A DNA stretch of 22,746 bases from Bryobacterales bacterium (lineage in GTDB: Bacteria > Acidobacteriota > Terriglobia > Bryobacterales > Bryobacteraceae), in NCBI GenBank assembly GCA_003132865.1, contig PKYZ01000789.1:1-22746 (forward strand), read 5' to 3'. Below, one piece after another: positions 14,935 through 22,746 of the stretch. The notes under the pieces are model-generated. The model had not been told where the DNA came from. It saw nothing but the letters and a program-made list of their open reading frames with translations, and made no database searches. Position 1 is the first letter of the stretch; every line of letters begins with the position of its first letter. The translations under genes were made by a program, and so were the position numbers.

Positions 14935-15822
14935 ATGGGAGAATGGCCGGCAATCGATTCCCGACGCTACATCATGGCGTTCGAGCTTCGCTCGGACGAC
15001 GATTGCCCGCCCAATTTTGAATTACCATCCAGCCTGACCTCCTTTGATGCAGGTCTCTTCCTGCCGCGCGACCCTCCCGATTGGTTCGGGCGGTCGTCAT
15101 ATCCGCCCCGCATTTTGCTTCTAAAGGGCAGTGCGCTGTATATTGTTTCTCACCCGAGCACAGGCGAGCCGCCTTGCCGATGCATAATGGAGCAGATCTC
15201 CTCGGTCGAATCGGGTCATATGCTGCTGAAAGGGTGGCTCCGTTTCACCGGCTCCGGATTCGATTACACCATCCGCTATAACACCCGCGGCTTTGGATCG
15301 GTTTTTCGGTTCATGCAACGCTTCCGGAACAGGTTGCTGCCCGGTACGGAGCCACGCGGGACTCGAAAGATCCGTCCCAGCGCCGGTCTCGACCTCAAAT
15401 TCGCCAACGCCTTAGAACGGGAGATGGACATCGGAGAAACCATTCTCATGCAGATTTTCCAGGCACCGTTGGAGGTGACGTCCAGAAGCTGGTTGATTCC
15501 ACGGCGGCGCTGGATCGCGGGCGATTTGCTGGCGCTGACCAGCAGGCGGCTGCTGTGGATTACAGACCGGGAGCGAGGATACTATTCACGATATGGGAGC
15601 ATTGTTTCGTATGCTCGGTTTGATGCCGTGCTCAGTTTCGGTCTGAGATCAGGTCGAGGCGGACACATTCTCCAAGTCTACCTGAATGGCGGTTCCACGT
15701 GGCGAATCCCGATCGCGTTCGAGAGCCAATCGGACAGCCAAAGGCTCGCGGAAGATTTCGCGGCGGCGCTGGAGATTCAGAAGAGGCGCAATGAAGCCAG
15801 CCGGACGGAAGCATACCGATAG
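14935..15822 (+). CDS. Protein with two PH-like domains, DLP operon
   Basis: A soluble protein of 295 residues, not a family I can name firmly. Two similar beta-rich regions look like bacterial PH-like or GRAM-like domains. The first is about residues 45-125 (PRILLLKGSALYIVSHPS, then VESGHMLLKGWLRFTG). The second is about residues 175-280 (GDLLALTSRRLLWITDRERG, then LQVYLNGGSTWRIPI). The GDLLALTSRRLLW stretch is typical of bPH domains. A basic linker lies between them. It starts 16 bases after the DLP2 stop and overlaps the next gene by 32 bases. PH-like folds often bind lipids or proteins, so it may link the GTPases to the membrane; that is inference. The frame is open further upstream but only as a shadow of DLP2. 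Confidence 0.65.
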   Translation: MGEWPAIDSRRYIMAFELRSDDDCPPNFELPSSLTSFDAGLFLPRDPPDWFGRSSYPPRILLLKGSALYIVSHPSTGEPPCRCIMEQISSVESGHMLLKGWLRFTGSGFDYTIRYNTRGFGSVFRFMQRFRNRLLPGTEPRGTRKIRPSAGLDLKFANALEREMDIGETILMQIFQAPLEVTSRSWLIPRRRWIAGDLLALTSRRLLWITDRERGYYSRYGSIVSYARFDAVLSFGLRSGRGGHILQVYLNGGSTWRIPIAFESQSDSQRLAEDFAAALEIQKRRNEASRTEAYR

Positions 15823-16762
15823 CGACATCCCGCCCGGCGATCCGGAAGTAAGCCAGCTCCTGGCGCGCCTTAGGTCGCTGGTCGACGGCCCTTCTGCGAT
15901 CGAGGAGCTATCCGCTTGCGGGCCAAGAGCCATCCCGCCCTTGCGCGAATTCCTATTATCCGGCCGGGTGACTAGCGTGCCACAGCCCAGAATGTGGGCG
16001 GTCGAGGCGCTTGTCTTATTGGGAGCCAGAGATGTACTCATTGAGTACCTCCAAGCGCCGAGCCAGGTTGGCGATCCTCAGCTCCTGTTTGCGGAGGATG
16101 CTGTCAAGAGCACTGCTGGCCGCAGCCTGAGCGCCTGGCGCGACAGCAAAACGTTCGAAATCCTCCTCGACCTTTGCAGGAAACGGAGTATTCCCGGCGC
16201 CATCGAAAGTCTGGCGGGATTTGAGCGCGCTGAGGCTATCCCCTGTTTGGACCGGGCACTCGAAGATGACATGTGCCGAAAGACGGCCGAAGACGGACTC
16301 CGAAAATTGGGGCCGAAGGCTCGAAGTGCATTGCTGCTTTCCGCGGTAACACCGCTTCCCAATGCCGATGAGGAGACCCCATCTAGTCTCTGCCGTAGGC
16401 GGAGCGTATTGCGCTTGCTTACGGAAATCGGTGTCGGTCGGCAGAATTGGGCAGAACTGCGGCCGCTTCTGGCGGAGCGCGATCCGGAACTGCTGGGAAG
16501 GCTGGCGCAGATGGCTTCGTCCGTAGCGGATCCACGTGACCGCGCCTCCGTGGCAGTGGCTCTCGTGAGTGCGCTGGCCCGTCTGCCCTGGTTTGTTTGG
16601 AAGGAAGCGGAAGAGACGCTCGTGGCACTCGCGCCGGAATCGGTGCCGGCGATTGATGCGGAGCTGAGCCGCCGCTCGTCGAATTCGCCGCTTGCGAGGG
16701 CCGGAGACGAGATCTTGAGAATGTTGCTGCGCTTGAAAGCCAACCTCCGAAAACCCCAGTGA
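15791..16762 (+). CDS. HEAT-like helical repeat protein, DLP operon
   Basis: A 323-residue helical protein. Stretches such as GPRAIPPLREFLLSG, AEAIPCLDRALEDDMCRKTA, LGPKARSALLLSA and SVPAIDAELSRRSS have the spacing and Pro/Ala/Leu pattern of HEAT-like repeats, which form curved scaffolds for protein binding. No catalytic motif, signal peptide or membrane segment is visible. The ATG at 15791 is preceded by AAGAGG with a 4-base gap, deciding the start over the upstream open frame. It overlaps the PH-like gene by 32 bases and is 4 bases ahead of DLP3, so the four genes are translationally linked. The fold is inferred by eye; function is unknown. Confidence 0.6.
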   Translation: MKPAGRKHTDSDIPPGDPEVSQLLARLRSLVDGPSAIEELSACGPRAIPPLREFLLSGRVTSVPQPRMWAVEALVLLGARDVLIEYLQAPSQVGDPQLLFAEDAVKSTAGRSLSAWRDSKTFEILLDLCRKRSIPGAIESLAGFERAEAIPCLDRALEDDMCRKTAEDGLRKLGPKARSALLLSAVTPLPNADEETPSSLCRRRSVLRLLTEIGVGRQNWAELRPLLAERDPELLGRLAQMASSVADPRDRASVAVALVSALARLPWFVWKEAEETLVALAPESVPAIDAELSRRSSNSPLARAGDEILRMLLRLKANLRKPQ

Positions 16763-16766
16763 AGCC

Positions 16767-19151
16767 ATGAACCCAGCCGCTGGCTACGACGCAATCAAAC
16801 TGGATTTGGCAGACACGATCCGCGGCCTCATGCAGCTTGCGCGACAACGTCAGCATGGTGACAACGCGGCGCGCGCGCAGGAGCTGCTGGCACGCCTGGC
16901 GGAGGACCGCTTTCAACTCGCCGTGGTGGGGCGTTTCAACGGCGGGAAGAGCTCGCTGATGAATGCCGTGCTGGGCCAGCCGCTGCTTCCGACGGGCATC
17001 CGGCCGTTGACCTCGGTAATCACGAGCGTTTGTTATGGCAGCCGGCCTGGTATTGAGGTCCGCTTCCGAAACGGCGCCCTGCCCACGCACGGTCCCGTGG
17101 CAGATCTCGCCCGGTATGCGACGGAGGACGGCAACCCCGCAAATGAGAAGGGGGTGCAATCGGTAATCGTCCAAGCGCCCATTGAGAAGCTCCGCAGAGG
17201 GTTCTACTTCGTGGACACGCCGGGCATAGGTTCCGACATTGCCGCCAATTCGGCAACGACGGAGCGATTTCTTCCCGATGCCGATGCCGTGATCTTCGTG
17301 ACAAGCTTCGATTCGCCGATGCAGGTCGAAGAAACGGAGTTTCTGGAACGTGTTCGCGAATATGCGGGCAAGATCTTCTACGTCGTAAACAAGTCCGATT
17401 TGGCACGAGCAGAACCGCGGACGCGAACACTCAACGATATTCGAGACCGCATACGGGCTAATACCGGAGATTCCGAAGCTGTCCGCCTCTTCGCAGTTTC
17501 CGCTCGGGATGCCCTGGCTGCAAAGTTGCACGGTTCGGCTGGCGACCTCACCTCCAGCGGGTTGCCGGAATTGGAATCCGCGCTTTGGACATTTCTTACA
17601 AACGGCAAAAGCCGTGAGTTCCTGACTCGGGTCCTTGAGCGCACTCGAAAGCTCCTGGGTGCCGAGCGATTTTACGTACGAATCGGGCAGACCGGACGGG
17701 TGAATGGCGAAGCACGTAGTGATCGACAAGTTTTTGAGAGCCGGATTCAGGAGATTTCCCGCAAGGGCACGACGCTGCTGGAAAGCGCCACTGCCAAGAT
17801 CCGCTCCGAACTGCCTTCGGTGCTAGAAGCGGAACTAAAGCGGTGGGCTGAAGGCATCGTCTCAGAGTTGGACAAGCGTAGCGGCACTACGAGTCCGCCG
17901 TGGCAGGAGAAGATCGGACCCGCGCTGGTGGAATCCTGGAACTTTTGGGTGGAGCATCAAAGCCGCTCTCTGGCGTCACTGCTTCTTAACATCGCGGGGC
18001 CGGAGATCCGGGAGATACTGGGCCTACCCGACACCGCGAAAGCGACTGCCGCGAGCCTATTCCGGGCCGGCGCGGTCTCGTCCTCGCTGCCTGCAAGTGC
18101 GGAACTTCTGGAGCGTACCCGGGTTGTGTTCACGGCCGCTCCGGAACCTCCTCAGGACAGCGCCTCACCTTGGTGGCAGATTGCGATGTCCTTCAAATGG
18201 ACGAGGAACTTTGGGCATCGCGCCTGGATGCGGACGGCTGACGAAACAGTCCGAGCCTACGCGGAAGAAGCCCGAAGGCGAACTGTCGAGGCGGCATTGG
18301 ATTGGATCGAGCGGCTGTTTCGCGAAGCTTCGAGTCGATTTGAGGCGGAAGCAGCAAGTCTCATATCGGCCCTCGATTCGAAGATGGCCGAGGCTGATGG
18401 CCTAACTCTCGATCAACTGGAGCAGGCACTTGAGCCGTCGCAGGGGGCAATTGACCATTTTCGCGAGCCTGGAGTGCCGCCGCAGGACTCAGCGCGCGGC
18501 GACAGCAGTATACGGCCGATGCGGTGTCACGTTTGCGCCCGCCTTGCGGAGGCGGTGTACGAATTCCTGAGCCAGGAACAGTACACGCTCGCGACAGATC
18601 CCCAACGTCAGGCGTGGCATGCGCAAGAAGGCGGCTTCTGCACGCTGCACGCGTGGCAATACGAGTCGATCGCCTCGCCACAGGGACTGTGCCTGGCGTA
18701 TGCTCCCGTTCTGGATGCCAGGGCATGCGAACTCCACGCCGCCGCCGGCGAGACCGAGCCCGCTGCTCTGATGCGCGCCGTGCAGGCGGCGTTCCCTGCT
18801 AGGCAAGGATGCAGGATCTGCCGTTTCATCGCGGAGCAAGAGCAGAGGCTTGCATTGGAGGTTGCCGCCCGACTCGTGTCCACCACGAACCAATTGCGTC
18901 CTGGGCTGTGTATCCTTCACTTGCGCAGCGTTCTGCAGGCCGGAGTGCCGCCGGAGGTCGCTAACGAACTGCTTGCGTCAGAAGCTGAAGCCTTGGAGAG
19001 ATGCGCTCGCGATATGAGAATGTACGCGCTGAAGCATGATGCGATCCGGCGGGAGTTGGTTACGGAAGAGGAACGGAACGCATATTATCGAGGGCTGGCT
19101 TGGGTCGCCGGCGAACAAACGATTGCGCGGCCGTGGACGACCGAGCGGTAG
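16767..19151 (+). CDS. Dynamin-like GTPase DLP3 fused to a double zinc-like module
   Basis: A 794-residue fusion. The dynamin-type GTPase has P-loop GRFNGGKSS (55-63), T82, DTPG (150-153) and NKSD (208-211). A helical stalk runs to about 575, with a hydrophobic patch near PWWQIAMSFKW as a possible membrane contact. The last 210 residues hold two similar Cys/His units: C587xxC590 with C625xxH628, and C682xxC685 with C715xxH718. This C-x2-C, then (F/L)C-x2-H pattern resembles the DUF6062-type domain and would bind two metals, probably zinc. I know no characterised dynamin with this tail. It is last in the fluoride-riboswitch operon and ends 3 bases from the convergent ATPase gene. The GTPase call is firm; the tail assignment is tentative. 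Confidence 0.87.
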   Translation: MNPAAGYDAIKLDLADTIRGLMQLARQRQHGDNAARAQELLARLAEDRFQLAVVGRFNGGKSSLMNAVLGQPLLPTGIRPLTSVITSVCYGSRPGIEVRFRNGALPTHGPVADLARYATEDGNPANEKGVQSVIVQAPIEKLRRGFYFVDTPGIGSDIAANSATTERFLPDADAVIFVTSFDSPMQVEETEFLERVREYAGKIFYVVNKSDLARAEPRTRTLNDIRDRIRANTGDSEAVRLFAVSARDALAAKLHGSAGDLTSSGLPELESALWTFLTNGKSREFLTRVLERTRKLLGAERFYVRIGQTGRVNGEARSDRQVFESRIQEISRKGTTLLESATAKIRSELPSVLEAELKRWAEGIVSELDKRSGTTSPPWQEKIGPALVESWNFWVEHQSRSLASLLLNIAGPEIREILGLPDTAKATAASLFRAGAVSSSLPASAELLERTRVVFTAAPEPPQDSASPWWQIAMSFKWTRNFGHRAWMRTADETVRAYAEEARRRTVEAALDWIERLFREASSRFEAEAASLISALDSKMAEADGLTLDQLEQALEPSQGAIDHFREPGVPPQDSARGDSSIRPMRCHVCARLAEAVYEFLSQEQYTLATDPQRQAWHAQEGGFCTLHAWQYESIASPQGLCLAYAPVLDARACELHAAAGETEPAALMRAVQAAFPARQGCRICRFIAEQEQRLALEVAARLVSTTNQLRPGLCILHLRSVLQAGVPPEVANELLASEAEALERCARDMRMYALKHDAIRRELVTEEERNAYYRGLAWVAGEQTIARPWTTER

Positions 19152-19160
19152 CCTCTACCG
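19146..19160. terminator. Hairpin joining two convergent stop codons
   Basis: CGGTAG-CCT-CTACCG is a perfect 6-base inverted repeat. The DLP3 stop is in one arm and the ATPase stop in the other. There is no T run on either side, so it is at best a weak bidirectional terminator. Confidence 0.35.
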
Positions 19161-19895
19161 AACGAACTTCATCACCGTGTCGATGCGGAGCGGTGCGAAT
19201 TTAATATAGCGACCCGCAAGGTATTGCGGCTGGGTGGCCAGCCGGCACATCTCAGTGATCTGCCCTGGATTCCCGCAGGCGCTGTCCAGCACCTTTTCAC
19301 GGAACTCATCGAGGTCCAGATTGCGCAGTTTGAAATGGTCGGCGGCGGCCTCGAACAGTTGCTCGGCGTCACGCTCATTAAGTGGGGGGATGTTCAGTAC
19401 CTTCGTCGGATTCCAGAATAGCCTGGCCAATGCTCCCAAGCTGAAAGGGTCCCGTGAAGTGGCGAAAAGAGCCATGCCGTGCGCATGGTAGATTCGCTGC
19501 AAGAAACGGTACGTAGGGAAGCTGGCGCCCGCGACGCCATCCAGCACCATGGGCACGGGCGAAGTTTCCACCGCAGTCCACAGGAGCCCTTTGAGGTGAA
19601 TACTAGTTTGAATCGCGAGCCAGGCCTCCGGATCGCGGCCCGGTTTCGCAAGGCGGATGAAGTTTGGGTGGCGCGCGGCGATCAGAGCACGCGCCATCGC
19701 TGTCAGTAAGGCATGCAAGGTTGGCTCCCAGGCGATGTATAGCACATGGCGATTGCTGGAGAGCGCTTCTTTAATCAGCCTGGTCTTGCCGCTCCCGTGA
19801 GGACCCAACAACAATAGTGGATCGCCAGTGCCGAACGCCAAGCTCAGGCGCTGCTTCTCCTTCGCCATCCCAACCAAAGGGAGTTGTGGTTCCAT
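19155..19895 (-). CDS. AAA/STAND-type ATPase (TnsC/Orc-like fold)
   Basis: A 246-residue P-loop ATPase. Walker A GPHGSGKT is at residues 31-38, a Walker B-like PMVLDG is at 115-120 (D119; the usual following Glu is absent), and a sensor-1-like FATSRDP is at 144-150. A C-terminal helical lid contains NPGQITEMC, a pattern seen in AAA proteins of the TnsC/ExeA/Orc type. No effector or transmembrane domain is fused. The lack of the Walker B Glu suggests binding or slow hydrolysis. It faces DLP3 tail to tail, 3 bases apart, and has its own upstream region, so a functional link with the dynamin operon is not shown. The ATG at 19895 lacks a clear ribosome site; ATG at residue 10 is an alternative. 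Confidence 0.75.
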   Translation of the reverse strand: MEPQLPLVGMAKEKQRLSLAFGTGDPLLLLGPHGSGKTRLIKEALSSNRHVLYIAWEPTLHALLTAMARALIAARHPNFIRLAKPGRDPEAWLAIQTSIHLKGLLWTAVETSPVPMVLDGVAGASFPTYRFLQRIYHAHGMALFATSRDPFSLGALARLFWNPTKVLNIPPLNERDAEQLFEAAADHFKLRNLDLDEFREKVLDSACGNPGQITEMCRLATQPQYLAGRYIKFAPLRIDTVMKFVR

Positions 19896-20200
19896 GCAAG
19901 CTGCCGCGCTACTCGACCTCTAAACGCCGGGATGAGCCATAGCGAACACCAACATTTAGCTGTCAGGGATTCGGCCAGCGCCCCAACAGCAGTTTTTTGC
20001 TGCAAGGAGTCATCGGCCGCTTGGGAGCGGCGGTTTAGCGAACTCCACCGCCTAAAATAGAGCGTACAGCAAAAGAGCCAGACTCCGCAATGGCCAAATC
20101 GCCGGATCGCCGCGCTCAACGATTGCGGGGGTGCCCAAAGGTTTTCACGGCGGCGAATTCCGGCGGAGCCAAAGCGTGTTTCGAAGATCCGCCGAATCGG
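19896..20200. other. Intergenic region with two small hairpins
   Basis: Nothing protein-coding is convincing here. CAGCA/TGCTG around a T-rich loop (19987-20002) and GCCGCT-TGGG-AGCGGC (20016-20031) are small hairpins. They could end the HyfB-like transcript coming from the right, but lack a T run. The promoter of the ATPase gene must lie here; I see no clear one. Confidence 0.4.
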
Positions 20201-22351
20201 TCAGGTGAGCCGGTAGAGAAAGAGAATGAGAATTAGGAAGCCCACCACGTAACCGACGTACGCATTCAGGCGGCCATGATGCATTCCCGCCAGCAACCGA
20301 GCGACGGAGGTCATCGCCGCGCCGACCGGGCGGAAGAACAGGCGTTCCACCAGGTGAGTCTCATCACGGCGCCGTCGTATTGCTGTCCGGAAGTGCACGG
20401 CCACGGTCTGGCGCGTATCCTCAACGATGTTGGGGCGGAAGATCGCCTGAAAGACCACACGCACCGGATTTGAAAAGCCGGTGGCCGTATAAGTCATCTC
20501 CGGCAGCAGCTTGGGTATTCCGCCCGCCCAAACTTCGCTTCTGGCCAGTGAGCGCTGACGGGTGAGGAGCCTGACGAAAAACCAGGCCACCAGCAGCAGG
20601 ATCGCCAAGGCCGCGAGGCTGTAGGACGGGGACATGGCGAAGACGACAGGGTTTTGCTCCGAGCCTCGCAGCAAGATCACCAGTCCACGGCCGGGAAGCA
20701 AACCGGCTCCGGTTTGTGCTCCCAGATTGTGAAACTCGTGCAGAAACGCGGTGGGAAGCTGCCGGTTCGATTCCGTCGCGGTGAAAAATGGCGGCACCAG
20801 CGCAGCGGTTGCGCTGGCCCCAGCCAATGGTTCGACGGCGCGATCCAAGGCCGGGATCACGTAGGTTGGCAGTATTCCCAACAACACGCAGGCAATCGCG
20901 AGAAGCGTCAGAGAGAAGCGAGGCTTGCGCGCCAGTCCCGCCCCATTCAGTTTCCAACTCCCACGGCGGATACCCAGGAAACTCATCGCATAGGCCTTCA
21001 CAAAGCAGGTGACGGCCAACGCCGCGGTCAATGCCAAAATCGCCCCAGACAGAGCGAATACAACCTTGACCAGCGCGGATGGAAGCAGGGCGCTGCGCAG
21101 GAACGTCTGCAGGGTCAACCATTCGCTGACGAACCCGTTGAAGGGTGGAACCGCGGAAATCGCCAAGCAACCCACGAGGAAAACGACGGACAGGGCGGGC
21201 AGGAAGCGGATCAAGCCGCCCAGCCGGTCCATGTCGCGCGTGCCAGTTGCGGCCTCGATGTGGCTTGCGCCTTGATAGAGGAGAGCCTTGTAGACGGAAT
21301 GATTGACCAAGTGATAGAGCGCCGCGGTTAAAGCAATGGCCGCAGGGACGGCATTGCCGGAATTCCGGAAAACCAGGAAGGCTCCGAAACCCGCAGCGAC
21401 GATCCCGGCATTTTCCATTGAGCTGTGGGCCAGCATCGTTTTCAGATCGTTCTCGGTGGTGGCATAGAGAATGCCGACTAACGCAGTGATGCTCCCCACA
21501 ACCAGGGCGATCAGACCCGGTCCGATGCCCTGACCGGGAACCAGATCGCCGTTCAATCGCAAGATTCCGTAGAATCCCAGATTCAATGTGACGCCCGCCA
21601 GGACGGGGATGAACGCGGGTGGACTGGCGGTGTAACAGCGCGGCAACCAGAAATTCACGGGCACCAGGCCGGCCTTGACGCCGAAGCCAAGGAATCCAAG
21701 CAGGAATACGCCCCAAGCGGCTGCGCCGGAGAGATGCGCGGCGGCGGCCCGAAGGGCGGCGAATGAAAGTCCGGACGCGCTGCTTCCCACAATCAGAAAT
21801 GCGATTACGACGGCGAGAAATCCCGCCTCGCTCATCGCAAGCATGATATAGCCGGCAACGGAATCAGGCTGCTGCTTCTGTTCGTAATTCACCAGCAGGT
21901 AGCAGAGGATCGACATGCACTCCCAACTGAGCAGGAACGTTAGGGCATCGCCAGCCGTTAGGATCAGTGCCACGGAAGCCATCAAGGCGAAGTGCAGCAC
22001 GGCGTAGCGTCCCGCGGGATAACGGTTTCGGAAGTAGTGCAGGAGATAGTCCGGCGCAAAAATGCAGCAGGATAGATACACCAGACCGGCTGCGAACAGG
22101 AAAACCGCCGAGAGCGCATCGACATGGAGAGACAGCGCCCCCCAACCGTTAAGCGTCCAAAGATCAAGGTGAAAGTCCTGTCCGCCAACCAAACGCGCCA
22201 CCGCGGCGAACATCAACAGGGTCGAGCCCAGCGTGCCAAACCAGGCGATGAGGAAGGCGACATATCCTCCAGGCAGGATGGACGCCAGGATCAGCGCCAC
22301 AGCGCACAACAGGAAAAACAGCAAGAGCGCGGCACCAGCCCAGGCAGCCAT
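20201..22351 (-). CDS. HyfB/NuoL-like proton-conducting membrane subunit
   Basis: A 716-residue membrane protein with about 15 hydrophobic segments, of the proton-antiporter family shared by NuoL, MrpA and hydrogenase-4 subunit B. The conserved channel residues are E144 in LLSWECMSILCYLLV and K226 in GVKAGLVPVNFWLP, followed by HSSMENAGI and HLVNHSVYKALLYQGA. The long C-terminal part, with MTYTATGFSNPVRVVF and MHHGRLNAYVGY, is characteristic of HyfB-type proteins rather than NuoL. It would pump or conduct protons as part of a larger complex whose other genes are not in the window. Start is the ATG at 22351 after GGAGGGG with a 7-base gap. It follows a paralog on the same strand. Confidence 0.9.
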   Translation of the reverse strand: MAAWAGAALLLFFLLCAVALILASILPGGYVAFLIAWFGTLGSTLLMFAAVARLVGGQDFHLDLWTLNGWGALSLHVDALSAVFLFAAGLVYLSCCIFAPDYLLHYFRNRYPAGRYAVLHFALMASVALILTAGDALTFLLSWECMSILCYLLVNYEQKQQPDSVAGYIMLAMSEAGFLAVVIAFLIVGSSASGLSFAALRAAAAHLSGAAAWGVFLLGFLGFGVKAGLVPVNFWLPRCYTASPPAFIPVLAGVTLNLGFYGILRLNGDLVPGQGIGPGLIALVVGSITALVGILYATTENDLKTMLAHSSMENAGIVAAGFGAFLVFRNSGNAVPAAIALTAALYHLVNHSVYKALLYQGASHIEAATGTRDMDRLGGLIRFLPALSVVFLVGCLAISAVPPFNGFVSEWLTLQTFLRSALLPSALVKVVFALSGAILALTAALAVTCFVKAYAMSFLGIRRGSWKLNGAGLARKPRFSLTLLAIACVLLGILPTYVIPALDRAVEPLAGASATAALVPPFFTATESNRQLPTAFLHEFHNLGAQTGAGLLPGRGLVILLRGSEQNPVVFAMSPSYSLAALAILLLVAWFFVRLLTRQRSLARSEVWAGGIPKLLPEMTYTATGFSNPVRVVFQAIFRPNIVEDTRQTVAVHFRTAIRRRRDETHLVERLFFRPVGAAMTSVARLLAGMHHGRLNAYVGYVVGFLILILFLYRLT

Positions 22352-22358
22352 GTCAGAA

Positions 22359-22365
22359 CCCCTCC
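22359..22365 (-). promoter_or_regulatory. Strong ribosome binding site deciding the HyfB-like start
   Basis: GGAGGGG on the minus strand lies 7 bases before the ATG at 22351. Confidence 0.7.
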
Positions 22366-22428
22366 AGGAATAAAACTGTCAGTGAAACCGGATTGTGAGC
22401 ACCTGTCAATTGCATTGGGGACGCCGTC

Positions 22429-22746
22429 CTATGAAAGCCAGCCCATCACAAGCATTATCAGCAAAAAGCCGAGCGCGTATGCAACGTAGGCGTTCAGGCG
22501 GCCGTGATGCATTGCGGCCAACCGCGTAGCAACCCATTGCAAGATGTCCCCAATAGGGTGAAAAAACAATCTGTCCACAAGATAGGTATCTTCGCGCCGC
22601 CTGTGAATCGCGGTCCGAAAGTGAACTGCGACAGTCTCGCGCACGTCCTCTACGATGCCGGGCCGGAAGACCGCATCGAAAACGACCCGAACCGGATTCG
22701 AAAATCCCGTGGCCGTGTACGTCATTTCCGGCAGAAGCTTGGGAAA
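22429..22746 (-). CDS. Second HyfB-like subunit, C-terminal part only
   Basis: The frame is open past the right edge of the window, so only the last 105 residues are seen. They start FPKLLPEMTYTATGFSNP and include MHHGRLNAYVAY near the end. By eye about 67 of the last 98 residues match the neighbouring protein, so the two genes are tandem paralogs. The region ends in a hydrophobic helix (LGFLLIMLVMGWL). The 77-base gap to the next gene suggests one operon encoding two antiporter-like subunits, as in multi-subunit hydrogenase or respiratory complexes. Confidence 0.85.
   Translation of the reverse strand, partial: FPKLLPEMTYTATGFSNPVRVVFDAVFRPGIVEDVRETVAVHFRTAIHRRREDTYLVDRLFFHPIGDILQWVATRLAAMHHGRLNAYVAYALGFLLIMLVMGWLS

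Noticed and set aside
16419..17729. Long minus-strand frame of 436 codons
   Set aside because: It lies opposite the HEAT-like gene and the DLP3 GTPase domain, whose motifs are clear, so it is a shadow.
4366..20049. Shared 14-base GCGAACTCCACCGC near 4366 and 20038
   Set aside because: About one such match is expected by chance in a window this size, and the flanks differ.
20421..21716. Long minus-strand frame of 431 codons
   Set aside because: It is an alternative frame of the HyfB-like gene and lacks membrane-protein character.

Overview
The window (22.7 kb, fairly GC-rich, unidentified) looks like chromosomal DNA of a free-living bacterium. A HyfB-type transporter pair, a dihydroxy-acid dehydratase, a Fic toxin-antitoxin pair and an IS1182-type element sit together. 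A soil lineage such as Acidobacteriota is possible, but no rRNA or lineage marker is present, so this is only a guess.

Layout. 118-1150 (+): a VbhA-like antitoxin overlapping a Fic toxin. 1524-2706 (-): a metallophosphoesterase and a GIY-YIG-fold protein whose 5' flank is cut by an IS1182-family element. I place that element at 2742-4271 from its terminal inverted repeats. 4525-6276 (-): a 583-residue Cas12m/TnpB-like effector with an altered RuvC-II motif and no CRISPR array in the window. 6422-11332 (-): one probable operon read in the order dynamin-like GTPase (DLP1), CrcB fluoride exporter, tandem-DUF190 protein, single-DUF190 protein, IlvD. 11531-12721 (+): a divergent MFS transporter. 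12819-19151 (+): a tight operon of DLP2, a PH-like-domain protein, a helical-repeat protein, and DLP3, which carries a C-terminal double zinc-like module. 19155-19895 (-): an AAA/STAND-type ATPase, tail to tail with DLP3. 20201-22746 (-): two tandem HyfB/NuoL-like proton-conducting membrane subunits, the upstream one cut by the window edge.

The most interesting result is regulatory. Both dynamin-containing operons start with an RNA leader that fits the crcB (fluoride) riboswitch. One is on the minus strand at 11345-11401, before DLP1-crcB. The other is on the plus strand at 12754-12800, before DLP2. Each sits just downstream of a promoter-like element. In each, the long-range pairing is preserved by a compensatory change (GGAGC/GCUCC in one, GGAGU/ACUCC in the other), and the same strand can alternatively pair with the Shine-Dalgarno region. 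The locus therefore reads as a fluoride-induced module. CrcB would export fluoride with DUF190 PII-like partners. Three dynamin-like GTPases, a PH-like protein, a helical scaffold and a zinc-module fusion would form a membrane-associated machine switched on by the same ion. The role of that machine is inferred, not shown.
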